Shown here in pieces: positions 1-10,546 of a stretch of 64,000 bases of DNA. The stretch lies in assembly GCA_903813345.2 (NCBI GenBank), contig CAIIXF020000003.1, positions 2,880,109 to 2,944,108 on the forward strand, written 5' to 3'. A program made the translations under genes and the position numbers. The stretch's first letter is position 1. Every line of letters begins with the position of its first letter. The DNA is from Owenia fusiformis. Lineage: Eukaryota > Annelida > Polychaeta > Sabellida > Oweniidae. The notes under the pieces were generated by a model, which saw only the letters and a program-made list of their open reading frames with translations, had not been told where the DNA came from and ran no database searches.

Positions 1-1697
1 AAAATATCTACATTCATATGAAATAGATACATCTGTAAATACATAAATTTTCAAATTCAATAGAATAAGATAAATATCAAATTCGTAGCTATGGACAATC
101 ATAAAAGTGGTCGAGTTACACTCCTCTTAAAAATGATAATCACACCACAGGTCTTCTTTGTATAATTGTAGTTTTAAACTAAACTTTTCTCCGCATTTTA
201 TTAAAAGCCGTCAATATACAAGCCTATTACAGTTGCATTGCATTTAAGACATATTTAGGCCGGAAACGATATACCAGTACACCCCCCCCCCCTTTAAGTT
301 CGGCAAACGGAAACCCCTTCACCTATTAAGATTAAAAAATATTAAAAATATTAAAAAATTAAAAAAGATTAAAAATCATCTAAAAAAATCCAAACTTTGA
401 AATCAAGCAACAAAATTGAGATCAGAATTTGATTTCCTATCCAATAAGATATTCCGGTTTCCAAACTTATTGAGGGGAGTGTTCTTAGATATGTTACTAT
501 TATACAAGGCTTCCAATGTCTTGCAAGTGTTGTGGGACAACCTGTACAGATCATAGACGTGTGTGTATCAAAATGTACTAGAATTCGTGTAAATGGTGAC
601 ACTTATAGGTTTGGTTTATATGATCTATTAGAATTACATCTAAGTATACATTGAGAAATATAAATATACGTATATGTAGTGAAAATCCTAAGAAGATCGA
701 AATATTTTGAGTAGTAGCCTATTATATATGTATTTGTGTGTTTTTGGCTACAGTAGTTGTAAAGTTTTCTATTTTTTAAATGTTATGGCACAATCCTCAG
801 ACTATACTTTGTTTTGATATTTTAAAATTGATACAACCTCACCCTTTACTTTTGATGTTTAAATCTCTTAATTTGGGTTGTTTGTTGTCATTCACAATGT
901 ATTTTAATCAACCTTTTATATTCGTCAAGAATGTGATGGGATATATGTGATATATAAAATATGTGTATACTTGGACTTTATAAATGTTGCTCTTTGTGTT
1001 TTGTCATAATGCACAAGGGAAGTCAATAAGTTAAAGGAAACATTTTACAACATATAATTTATAAACATTAGTAATCCTGAGCTCGTTAACGTGTATTAAT
1101 ATAATATAGTCAGTAACTCTCTGATGCGTTTTTTCACTATTTGATGATGATTTAGAAATATTCGCTCTTATTGTTTTGATTTCAAATGTTGCCCTTTGAT
1201 TAGCAATGTTTTGTTATTGCTTGTATATTTCAAAATTACGCCTATTACATCATAACTAGAGTGTATCAATTTACGAAACCTGAGTCCTATTTATATTATT
1301 CCTTTCACAGATTCAGGAAGTTTAGCTACAAGCCTCTGTGACCCCCACCCCCCCCCCCCCCCCTCTACTTCACTACACAGCTCACACTGTTGTAGTGGGG
1401 GTCACAAAAGCTAGTGGCTAGACTAAGATTCACGTGTATCATTACAGTAAAACTCATCTAATGTGAACACACTTTGACACGGCAAAAGTCTAGAGGCGCG
1501 CTATAATGAATGTCATTGAAAAATGACGCCCGTGAACAAGTGGCGATCCTTTTACTCAGAGTTATTCCTAAAGGCTAATTAGCATGTGCCACGCCCACGT
1601 TTGTCTTTTTGGTGTCCATGAGGAAATATCGTGATATGTGACAATTTATATTAGGTGTTCAAGTTAGAAGTTTTACTGTATATCGTTAAATATCAGT
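1..1697. other. Non-coding 3' flank of TPPP exon, copy A
   Basis: No exon or TE protein relic is recognised here. The stretch is AT-rich with two C-runs, at about 281-293 and 1343-1363, that differ in length from those in unit B. A minus-strand AATAAA lies near 194-199 and could serve the TPPP exon, but that would imply a 3' UTR of about 1.5 kb and is not supported further. The B equivalent is 41339-43031. Confidence 0.5.
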
Positions 1698-1883
1698 CTA
1701 ATGTGTTTTATCATAGGTGTCCTTATTCTTGTAATTTCCAACATATCCACTTCCGACCAGAATGTTTTTTCGGCCTGCAATTCCTTTCCCTTTGCCTTCT
1801 TCATCAAATCGTTCCTTGTGACTCCCCGTGTAGCCCTTGGTGTCTGTTAGGCGGTCGACATCTCCGACCTTCTTAGCGACTTT
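1698..1883 (-). CDS. TPPP/p25-alpha family, C-terminal (last) exon, copy A
   Basis: On the minus strand a 61-residue open frame ends in TAG at 1698. It begins right after a good splice acceptor (TGCTTTCAG, ending at 1884), in phase 0. It carries the family's diagnostic C-terminal block: VDRLTDT, then [19 protein letters not shown], then [17 protein letters not shown] proteins bind tubulin, bundle microtubules in the cytosol and act in cilia and flagella; this C-terminal block is their most conserved part. No upstream exon (the EF-hand-like N-terminal core) was found between here and the CAP gene. Either the preceding intron is very long and full of transposons, or this is an orphan duplicated 3' exon. 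The plus-strand open frame over the same bases is an antisense shadow. Confidence 0.82.
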   Translation of the reverse strand, partial: KVAKKVGDVDRLTDTKGYTGSHKERFDEEGKGKGIAGRKNILVGSGYVGNYKNKDTYDKTH

Positions 1884-2739
1884 CTGAAAGCAGTACGTAT
1901 ATGCTTATGAATTTGACACGTTACTACTTTATTTCATTTCAAGATAAACTCTCCTCCAACTGGTAGTCCACGTATCTACCCAGTATTGAACTTCGGTTCA
2001 GAATTGTTTATCAAAACCTATTTATGTTTGACGATGTTAAAAATCATAAAAGTGTGAATTTCCGCGGCACTATTATTGTTATTTAGTGGATTCAAAAAAT
2101 GAGAGGCTTTACTTGGGTATATACAAAAACTATTCGCCCGAAAACCCTTTCTGCTACTAATATATATTTTACTTTTACAAGCGGGACTCCTGGATACAAC
2201 ATACACGATTTCATTTATTTCAAATAGCTTGAGGATAATTTCTGGAGCCCTGCGTTCAGAGTACGGACCCCCCAGTTAACGCACTTACAGTTGCATTGTG
2301 TGTTTTTGGTCCATTCAACTCTATTTTATCTTTAATCGCTTGGACTTGGACCCTTCAACTTGCTCGGGCGTATAAAATTTATTGCAATATAGAGTTGTTT
2401 CATCATACAAAGATTCACGATTTCTGCAGATCAACGAACAAAACGATACTTTTGGACGACGAAGATCTTGTTCTATAGTCTCTATATCCAATAGACTGAA
2501 TTTCCCATATCCAGAAATTAGTACAGAAAATCAGACATCGACTTATCTCCTATTGCCACTATTACTGTGATTAATTACTTATCATCACCAACATCGTTAA
2601 AAATGAAAGTTATACTTTTTTTAATCATTTTATTTAACCTAGAAGGTAACAGTTAACAAGTACCATTATAACCCTCTATGGTTCTACAATAAATACATTA
2701 CAATGGCATGTAAACTTAAATAAAACGTAAGTAAATATG
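1884..2739. other. Non-coding stretch upstream of TPPP exon, copy A
   Basis: No exon is recognised. The B copy (43218-45125) is the same sequence split by the 1.06 kb TA-flanked element at 43458-44513. The empty site for that element is in A near 2122-2126. Confidence 0.5.
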
Positions 2740-2949
2740 TCAGATGAATCTCTGGTTGTGTTCAATGAACTTCTGTACGTGAGTGAAAATAGTTAAATTA
2801 TCGTTGAAGGATATGGCATCACTGCCATGTATAAGTAATTGGATTTTTGAATGTTTTGCTAAGTTCCCAGTGTTCCCAATATCTCTCACTAGGGTGGCAC
2901 GTGGGGCAGCGTAAAGGGGACAGTCAAAGAGAAAATGAGAGTTATACTG
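2740..2949 (-). pseudogene. LINE ORF2 C-terminal relic, copy A
   Basis: The minus strand encodes about 69 residues up to a TGA at 2740. It includes HFLFDCPLYAAPRATL and later IFTHVQKFIEHNQRFI. This matches the zinc-binding C-terminal tail (HxxxxC...Y..R) usual in Jockey/CR1-like LINE polymerases of invertebrates, ending in the typical short Phe/Ile-rich tail. No RT domain is attached, so this is a 5'-truncated remnant. It abuts the gypsy relic on its right. Confidence 0.65.
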
Positions 2950-3093
2950 AAAGTTATACTTTGATTCTACTATTCACTATAAGGGCCAGCAGTTCGCCAT
3001 ACAGCGCGGCATTGTATATATTACAGCATATGCAGCATCCAAGCTGGAAGGCTATACATGTACATAATGTCACTGTACATCAATTACTTGTGG

Positions 3094-3456
3094 TTTCTCA
3101 GGTTACAGTGTGAGGAGCATTGCGATATGAGAGCAACAATCGTTCAAATTTAATGCGAGTAGAACCCGAATCATGACGCGCGGCTCTTAAGGCTTGTTTT
3201 AATGACTGCACGAATCGTTCTGCTTGGCCATTTGGGGATGCTTGTAAAGGGGCACACTGACTTGACTTGTGAATGATTCCGTTGCTTTGTAAAAAATCTT
3301 CAAATTCTGCGGAAGTAAATTAAGTACCGTTATCTGAAACACAGATCTGTGGAAGTCCAGTGCGACTAAACAAACTCCGCAATGTGTTTATGGTACGTTT
3401 CAGCTGTTATCGATGGCATATCAAAAACTTCCGGCCATGCATCAACTACTACTACT
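3094..3456 (-). pseudogene. Ty3/gypsy integrase relic, 3' half, copy A
   Basis: The minus strand carries the integrase core: DAWPEVFDM (first Asp), CVSDNGT followed by a stop and then FTSAEFEDFL (second Asp), and NGQAERFVQSLKQ (Glu of the DDE triad). There is a frameshift after IAEF and an in-frame stop after DNGT, so it is dead. The element at 3457-10198 splits it from its other half at 10199-10546, inside the strand leading to the first Asp. In unit B the two halves are contiguous. Confidence 0.8.
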
Positions 3457-4620
3457 AACAGGATCTTAAGAGGTTCTGGACAAATCATTTGATTCTGGAC
3501 TTGTCATATTTTTTTTTCAACGAAATCACATCCAACGGTTGAATTTTTATTAGCTATTTAGAGAGTGAGTCCTGCCTAGTATTAATTTCAATAAAAAAGT
3601 TAAAATAGAACCCTATTTGAGAGTCAATCTAATACTTACATTACAGTGATAAATTAAGGCAAATCCTGAAATATTTTCAAAGTGCATTTTTTATGAAATA
3701 TTATCCAGCAAGTAAAAAAAAAAGTATTTAGATGAAATGGTCTTATTTAAATACAAATCATAACATGATGATATTTTTCATGAAACATTTTTCATTTTTA
3801 ATTTAGGTGAAAACCCTTACATGATGATGTGTTTTCATAACTTCTTTCATAAAATTCCATCAAGGAGTGAAGATAAAATGATCGAATTTAAGTGATTTAA
3901 GGATCACGATAATATGTTTTCTTGGATATTTTCTGTGAAATCCCATCCAATGGTCAAGGTAAAATTTTGATTTTGATTTGGTATTAGGTCACGTGTTCCA
4001 AAGATCCATATAAGGCCCATAGAACCATATAGGAACGTCATTTTGAATGTCACGTGATAGATCCATATAAGGCTTTTAGAACCATGTTGGGAAAGATGAG
4101 GGGAAGCCCCTGACACCTGTTTCACGATTTTATCCGAACGTTGTTCCGATCATTTCGGTTTTTATGCACTTCATTATTGTACCGAAGTTTGCCGATTCGA
4201 TTCGTCGTATTTCGGAATCCTGGTGACAATTGTATACTCCATTTGGAGTATTTTTGATCTACTTCTTATGACGAAAATTCCCGAACCTTGTTCGGATTAA
4301 TCCGGATTTTCTGACCTGCTTTATCTTCCGAGATTTCACGAGTTAAATTTCGTCTCATTTTGGAATCCTGGTGACAATTTTATACTCCATTGGAGTATTT
4401 TTGATCTACTTCTTATTACGAAAATTCCCGAACCTAGTTCGGATTAAACCGGATTTTCTGACCTAACTTATCTACCGAGATTTAACGAGTTACATTCGTC
4501 TCATTTCGGAATCCTGGTGACAATTTTATACTCCATTGGAGTATTTTTGATCTACTTTTTCTGGATTTTGCCCTACTTATTATATCTTGACAACAAGCAA
4601 ATCAAAAAGTTCGACATGAA

Positions 4621-4688
4621 CGGGTCTCGATCAACTAACCTAGAGCATGGAAGCCAGGCACGCGAACCATGAGGCCAACGTGCTATCG
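4621..4688 (-). other. tRNA-like module 1 in FB1 arm
   Basis: On the minus strand a box-A-like tagcacgttgg (4675-4685) is followed about 45 bp later by a box-B-like gatcgagaccc (4622-4632). The spacing fits a tRNA internal promoter. Equivalent modules lie in the other arms, for example about 26915-26985. I could not draw a full cloverleaf, so it is called tRNA-like, not a tRNA gene. Confidence 0.35.
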
Positions 4689-4804
4689 ATATGAAAGAAC
4701 AAAAGTAGTATATATTTATACCGAGCATCAATTCAAAATGATCCTCACTTTTGACTCCACTTAAATACGACTCGTCAGTTAATTTGTATCCAGAATAGGT
4801 GAAC

Positions 4805-4862
4805 GCCTATGGCGCTAGTGAATAACCCAGTCCCAGGTGAGTGGTTCGTATCCCTCCGTGAT
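4805..4862 (+). other. tRNA-like module 2 in FB1 arm
   Basis: On the plus strand a box-A-like tggcgctagtg (4810-4820) and a box-B-like ggttcgtatcc (4843-4853) sit 22 bp apart, closer than in most tRNAs. It points away from module 1. Copies are in all four foldback arms (for example 27091-27153). Confidence 0.3.
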
Positions 4863-5022
4863 ATACTATTTTTGTTTTATTAAATACGACAGAAAGGAGC
4901 AAGGTGTAGTTTGAAAACAAGACGTTAGTTTGTTTCAAAACAGTTTGGAAACATTAATCTCTGATAATTTAAGATTTTCCACTCCTGAAGGGCCGCTAGA
5001 TCTATGAAATTCATTAATCCAC

Positions 5023-5185
5023 TCAGTAAAAATACAATTTCTCTGCAACCTGATGTCCAATCAAGATCATTCAAATATATATGTGTTCCTGACACGTTTG
5101 GGCGTCCAGGAATAGCAAGGTCTACACAAAGTTTGCACGCGAAATTGACGTAATTCATGACTGAAATCGGGAAGACAAAATTTGA
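5023..5185 (-). repeat. Inverted pair, member 1 (partner 5599-5765)
   Basis: The two members are inverse complements with many substitutions. Both can be read from an ATG as a related peptide (MNYVNF.CK..VD and later NVSGT, TSGCREIV). The second member has a stop in the middle. The protein family was not recognised. Confidence 0.55.
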
Positions 5186-5598
5186 GATTCACAAACAAAA
5201 TTGCTTGTGAAAAATATTTACAAATTTAAAGTGTTCCAGAGACTCTAATCTACTTGGCTAAGGTTTTATTTGAAGATACATTGCCTTATTAAGCAGGTAG
5301 AGGGGCATACAGAATACGGAAGCAAATGCTATGTTGAAAATTTTCTATATTTCAATTTGAACCTGTTGTTACATGTCACGTAGGCCGGTGTTTTATATGG
5401 GGATTATATGTACTTTACTTGTTTACATGAACGTAAATCATTACATGAAATCTGCATTCTTCCGGGTTTAATCTGGGTTTGTATTGTCTTATTGGGGCTT
5501 TTCGACTTCAAAACAAACCCTACCTAAATGGATTGTGTCTCGGGAACGTTGCTGTAAATAGTTATTATAAACAATTCTGAAAGAATATCACATATTTT

Positions 5599-5765
5599 TT
5601 TCTTCCCGATTTCAGTCATGAATTACGTCAATTTCTCGTGCAAACATTGGGTAGACGTTGTCATAACCGGATGCCAGAACGTGTCAGGAACATATAGATA
5701 CTCGAATGATGTTGATTGAACATCAGGGTGCAGAGAAATTGTAATTTTACTGAGTGGCTTCACGA
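5599..5765 (+). repeat. Inverted pair, member 2 (partner 5023-5185)
   Basis: Plus-strand partner of 5023-5185. The shared frame starts at ATG 5620 and keeps NVSGTYRYSND and TSGCREIVILLSG, with an internal TGA between them. Confidence 0.55.
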
Positions 5766-6499
5766 AAAAATAAGCAGCACTTTAGGCCACCTTAAATACA
5801 ACTCGTCAGTTGTATCCAGTTGGAATCCCAGCGTATTTTTTTAATTTTTTAATTATATGGTTGTGCCTTGATTTTACGCTGAAAACATTTATAACTACGT
5901 CAACTTTATATTAAAACGTTTATTATATTTTCAGTTGCATTAAAATGTAAAATATGATATATGTCAGCTTATTGCTTTCTGGAGAACAGTCAAGGTTTAA
6001 ATTTGGTACAATGAATCGGACACTCATGTAAATCAACATGGTTATAACATTGAGCCCAATGCAGTAAATTAGTTATTTCTATGAATCACAGCGGGATTGG
6101 TTTCATTTTATATAATTGCCAACTCTGGCGGTAATTTTGTAAATGCTTTTGACCGCGGTAAATGTGAAACTGATACAGTTGTGTATTATTCAATTGTTTT
6201 ATGTCTTGGTCACATTTGCTCCGATTTTCACTACGGCGCCTGGCCGATTGAGTATTGTGTTCAGAAATGTATTCAATTTTGAACAAAATACTCGCAGCAA
6301 ATGTGATCCAGGCATTACACAGCGGTATTTCGAACATACTATTGTTGCATAACCACGACCCAGCCAATCATACTCCTTATTTAAATCCAACGATAGGAGC
6401 TCATGGAAAGTATACATTTTAACTTTTATACATCTTTACAAATACTAGAAATCTACATGTTCGAGTGGATCACGAAGGGTCCCCACATAGCAGCAGTCT

Positions 6500-6965
6500 C
6501 CATAAAATGCAAAATACCTGTATTGATAACTTGACTTTGACTGATTTTTGAATTGAGATGAACTTGTTGAAACCTCGTGAAACGCCAGATACTAGTACCT
6601 AGATGTGACCTTGAAATAATGTTGGCCAATACACATTGACTTTGACCTTACGTCACCTAATCATGTGTCGTCAATGGTCATTGTAGCCCTCAAGGTCCTT
6701 ACAACGCAAAATACTTAGATATTAATTTTTGATCTTGAAACAAACTTGACCAAGTAACATTGGCCTTGAACTCAGTTCACCTAATCGTTGGTTGACAAGG
6801 GTCACAGCAGCCCAAAGGACTTTAAATCACCAAATACCTAGATATTGATATTTTACATAGGAATGACCTTGACTTCAGGTCACCTAATCATGCCTCATCA
6901 AGGGTCGAATCTCAGACCAAGGGTAAAAAACGCGTAAACCTAGATATTGACATTTTAAAGAGAGA
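6500..6965. repeat. Degenerate tandem repeat with AGGTCA/TGACCT half-sites
   Basis: Units of roughly 110-120 bp repeat the string 'ggtcacctaatcatg ... caagggtc ... cctagatattga'. Examples of half-sites are TGACCTTGA at 6606-6614 and TGACCTTGACTTCAGGTCA at 6864-6882. The array resumes at 7315-7600 with TGACCTCTGACCT (7323-7335) and TCAAGGTCA (7564-7572). Confidence 0.6.
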
Positions 6966-7315
6966 ATCGGATCTAGCAAGCAGTCTAACAAAAAAATTGT
7001 TTCAATTTTAGAATATTTCTGACTTATGTCATTCCTTTTCATGTCTATTTTCTAAAAGTCCCAAAAGTGCACACTTTATTTCAGGAAAACTAAAGAGTTT
7101 ACAACAATGTCTTTTGTATATTTCTTCTATAAGAATGGTTACTTATTTTTTACAATTTTGCACTTTTAATCTATTATAACTTCATCAATTTCTAACATAT
7201 GGTAAATATTTTGTGAGATATTGTATTTGAGATTGTAAGGAATAGTGTACGTCAGTTGTACATGTTGCTTGTAATTTTGTCACCTCCATATATCTGATTC
7301 TGCCTTTAACCTAGA
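6960..7315 (+). repeat. Dispersed ~330 bp repeat ending 'gattctgccttt'
   Basis: Related copies occur at about 19430-19740, 60850-61195 and 62260-62590, with a partial one near 17220-17330. They share 'ttttctataagaatggtta', 'attgtatttgagattgtaagga' and the end 'gattctgccttt'. No coding or clear termini are visible. Confidence 0.6.
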
Positions 7316-8650
7316 ATGACTTTGACCTCTGACCTTAGTAGAACGCTCACTGGCCCATCAAGTATGAGGGCAAAAGGAGATGTCGAGACCTACTATAAAG
7401 CATGTTCGGTCTGTCTGTCATTTTGTCTGTCTGTCGGGACATCTCCTTCTACACCATTTAACCTTAGTAAGTTGGTCTCCGAAGGTCAGAGTTTAGTTCA
7501 TTCAAAGGTAAACGATCAATGCCTAGGTATTTGGCGTTTGATGATACTATGTTCAAGAATCGGTCAAGGTCAAAAAATCAATATACAGGTATTTTGTATT
7601 TTTTTGTTAAGATGTATTAAAGTTAAAATGTATACAGAGATAAAATAGGTTAGCTCCTATCGTTTCCTTGTGTATACGTTTATGTCTCTGCGTAATAACG
7701 CAGATGCGAGCAGGTAGTTACCAGTCTCACCACAAGGTGGCTCGTTCGGGTCAGATAGCATGGCGGGTATGGTAGAAAGTTCCCTTTAACTTAAAGTACA
7801 TCTGTTTTCGTGGTTCAATTTTCATATCACCCTTAAAATGTATCTAATAGCAATGCAAATTAAAATATGTCCAGTGAAAGAAAATGCAATACAAGAATAG
7901 ATATTTCACTTTTTGTGATTTTGTAACAATGGGGTTAATTTTTGTATAACGCATTGAAACAACTTTAAAAAGTGAGCAATGTCAGTGCTGTGATAATAAC
8001 GCCCCTCATACCTATTTATTACAGGTCGTGTAGACCATTGTTGCCTGATTTATTGCAAAAACATTGACTTTTGCACGTTGATGATGATGATGATGCGCCT
8101 TTTATAATAGATCTCTGTTATTGTTTATCCATACATTTTAAGAAAAAATGTATAAAAAGAGATGTTAAGCCAAATGTTGCCCTAAAAATTCAAAAAATGT
8201 AAAAAAATCGAATTTTCTATGTACAGGCCTTGTTGCCCCTTTAAGAAGCTCAATATGTAAATTATCTAATCAAACCCTTCGTCCACCATTTTGAAACACT
8301 AATCAATCCAATCTGTGCTTGCGATTCATAGGGCGAGCCATTGGGATATTTCCAGGGTTCGTACACACCTGCAAATGTCAGGGAAATTGACTTAATTTTC
8401 CAAGTGCTGGAAATGTCAGGTAATTTTAAAATTAGGTCAAAAGGGCCAAAGATGACCGGGAATTTTGAAACGGTATATATGTCAGGGAAATGTCAGGGAA
8501 ATTTGTATCAGTGTTGAAAAAGTAATGTTCCAGAAAACAAATTAGGACTATGACAGGATATCAATGAAATCCAAAATGTAATATTTAGTTGATTCCACAG
8601 GCTAAAGTATGAAAATGTATAACATATATCTAAAAATTTTACACTGTCTT

Positions 8651-10198
8651 GATTAATGAATTTCATAGATCTAGAGGCCCTTCAGGAGTGGAAAATCTTA
8701 AATTATCAGAGATTAATGTTTCCAAACTGTTTTGAAACAAACTAACGTCTTGTTTGTAAACTACACCTTGCTCCTTTCTGTCGTATTTAATAAAACAAAA
8801 ATAGTATATCACGGAGGGATACGAACCACTCACCTGGGACTGGGTTATTCACTAGCGCCATAGGCGTTCACCTATTCTGGATACAAATTAACTGACGAGT
8901 CGTATCTAAGTGGAGTCAAAAGTGAGGATCATTTTGAATTGATGCTCGGTATAAATATATAATACTTTTGTTCTTTCATATCGGTAGCACGTTGGCCTCA
9001 TGGTTCGCGTGCCTGGCTTCCATGCTCTAGGTTAGTTGATCGAGACCCGTTCATGTCGAACTTTTTGATTTGTTTGTTGTCAAGATATAATAAGTAGGGC
9101 AAAATCCAGAAAGGTAGATCAAAAATACTCCAATGTAGTATAAAATTGTCACCAGGATTCCGAAATGAGACGAATGTAACTCGTTAAATCTCGGTAGATA
9201 AGGTAGGTCAGAAAATCCGGTTTAATCTGAACTAGGTTCGGGAATTTTCGTCATAAGAAGTAGATCAAAAATACTCCAATGGAGTATAAAATTGTCACCA
9301 GGATTCCGAAATGAGACGAATGTTAACTCGTGAAATCTCGGAAGATAAAGTAGGTCAGAAAATCCGGATTAATCCGAACAAGGTTCGGGAATTTTCGTCA
9401 TAAGAAGTAGATCAAAATTACTCCAAATGGAGTATAAAATTGTCACCAGGATTCCGAAATACGACGAATCGAATCGGCAAACTTCGGTACAATAATGAAG
9501 TGCATAAAAACCGAAATGATCCGAACAACGTTCGGATAAAATCGTGAAACAGGTGTCAGGGGCTTCCCCTCATCTTTCCCGACATGGTTCTAAAAGCCTT
9601 ATATGGATCTATCACGTGACATTCAAAATGACGTTCCTATATGGTTCTATGGGCCTTATATGGATCTTTGGAACACGTGACCTAATACCAAACCAAAATC
9701 AAAATTTTACCTTGACCACTGGATGGGATTTCATAGAAAATATCCAAGAAAACATATTCACGTGATCCTAAAATCACTTAAATTCGATCATTTTATCTTC
9801 ACCCCTTGATGGAATTTTATGAAAGAAGTTATGAAAACGCATCATCATGTAAGGGTTTTCACCTAAATTAAAAATGAAAAATGTTTCATGAAAAATATCA
9901 TCATGTTATGATTTGTATTGATAAGACCATTTCATCTAAATACTTGCTGGATAATATTTCATAAAAAATGCACTTTAAAAATATTTCAGGATTTGCCTTA
10001 ATTTATCAATGTAATGTAAGTATTAGATTGACTCTCAAATAGGGTTCTATTTTAACTTTTTTATTGAAATTAATACTAGGCAGGACTCACTCTCTAAATA
10101 GCTAATAAAAATTCAACCCTTGGATGTGATTTCGTTGAAAAAAAAATATGACAAGTCCAGAATCAAATGATTTGTCCAGAACCTCTTAAGATCCTGTT
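8651..10198 (-). repeat. FB1 right arm
   Basis: Inverse complement of the left arm along its whole length. The adjoining 8340-8650, with its repeated TGTCAGGGAA motif, is also shared with the inner flank of the FB2 left arm (27195-27640). FB1 right and FB2 left are therefore the same end of the element family. Confidence 0.82.
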
Positions 10199-10546
10199 TT
10201 CTAGATATGTATGGTTTTCGAACGGACCGGCAAAATCAATATGTATACGTTCCCAAGGATATGACGCAGGAATCCTTGGATGCAATGGTGATAATGATGG
10301 TTTATTTTAGATCACTTAATTGGCATGGTTCGCATGATTTGGCTACTATCTCAATTTGATTATCAATGTCTGGCCACCAAACGACCTAGCAACTGCTTTC
10401 ATCTTAACAATAATTCCAATGTGACCCGTAGGACTATGTATTTCCTCGAGAATTGCTTTCCAACATTTAGAAGGTATGATTACAGGCGATCCTCATAATA
10501 GACATCCCTGTTCAACTGTGAGTTCATGTCTTCTATAAAAGTATGG
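10199..10546 (-). pseudogene. Ty3/gypsy integrase relic, 5' half, copy A
   Basis: The minus strand holds the integrase zinc-finger end (WPDIDNQIEIVAKSCEPCQL, an H2C2-type tail with CxxC) and IDFAGPFENHTYLVVV, which leads into the catalytic core. Several frame changes are needed, so it is a pseudogene. Upstream pol sequence (RNase H) present in unit B at 46405-46680 is missing here: the sequence jumps at 10546/10547 to the equivalent of 51566. Confidence 0.78.

Larger units (their letters stand above)
3457..5017 (+). repeat. FB1 left arm
   Basis: The arm is made of degenerate subrepeats containing a CCATCCAANGGT-like core. These are followed by three ~147 bp units (starting near 4210, 4357 and 4504) with the palindromic cores actccattggagt and cgaaccttgttcgg, and then by two tRNA-like modules. 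Homology to the right arm ends at gaaattcattaatc. Confidence 0.82.
5018..8650. other. FB1 loop
   Basis: No gene is recognised. The loop contains an inverted pair of ~165 bp (5023-5185 and 5599-5765), a degenerate tandem array rich in AGGTCA half-sites (6500-6965, resuming 7315-7600), a dispersed repeat (6960-7315), and a TGTCAGGGAA-rich repeat (8340-8515). A run of gtctgtctgt near 7410-7440 sits between ggagatgtc and its inverse. Confidence 0.6.
3457..10198. mobile_element. Foldback-like element FB1 (6.7 kb, long inverted arms)
   Basis: The ends are AACAGGATCTTAAGAGG and its inverse complement. Arms 3457-5017 and 8651-10198 are inverted copies around a loop of about 3.6 kb. Unit B at 46040-46070 has the empty site (ctactactagatatg). 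Flanks tact/ttct or cta/cta suggest a 3-4 bp target duplication. No transposase-like frame was recognised in the loop, so it is probably non-autonomous; its superfamily is unknown. Confidence 0.85.

Noticed and set aside
1655-1876. 73-codon plus-strand frame, also present in unit B
   Set aside because: Antisense shadow of the TPPP exon, which has the conserved family motifs on the minus strand.
2603-2656. MKVILFLIILFNLEG, signal-peptide-like plus-strand start followed by a weak GT
   Set aside because: AT-rich low-complexity context, a poor donor and no downstream exon; likely chance.
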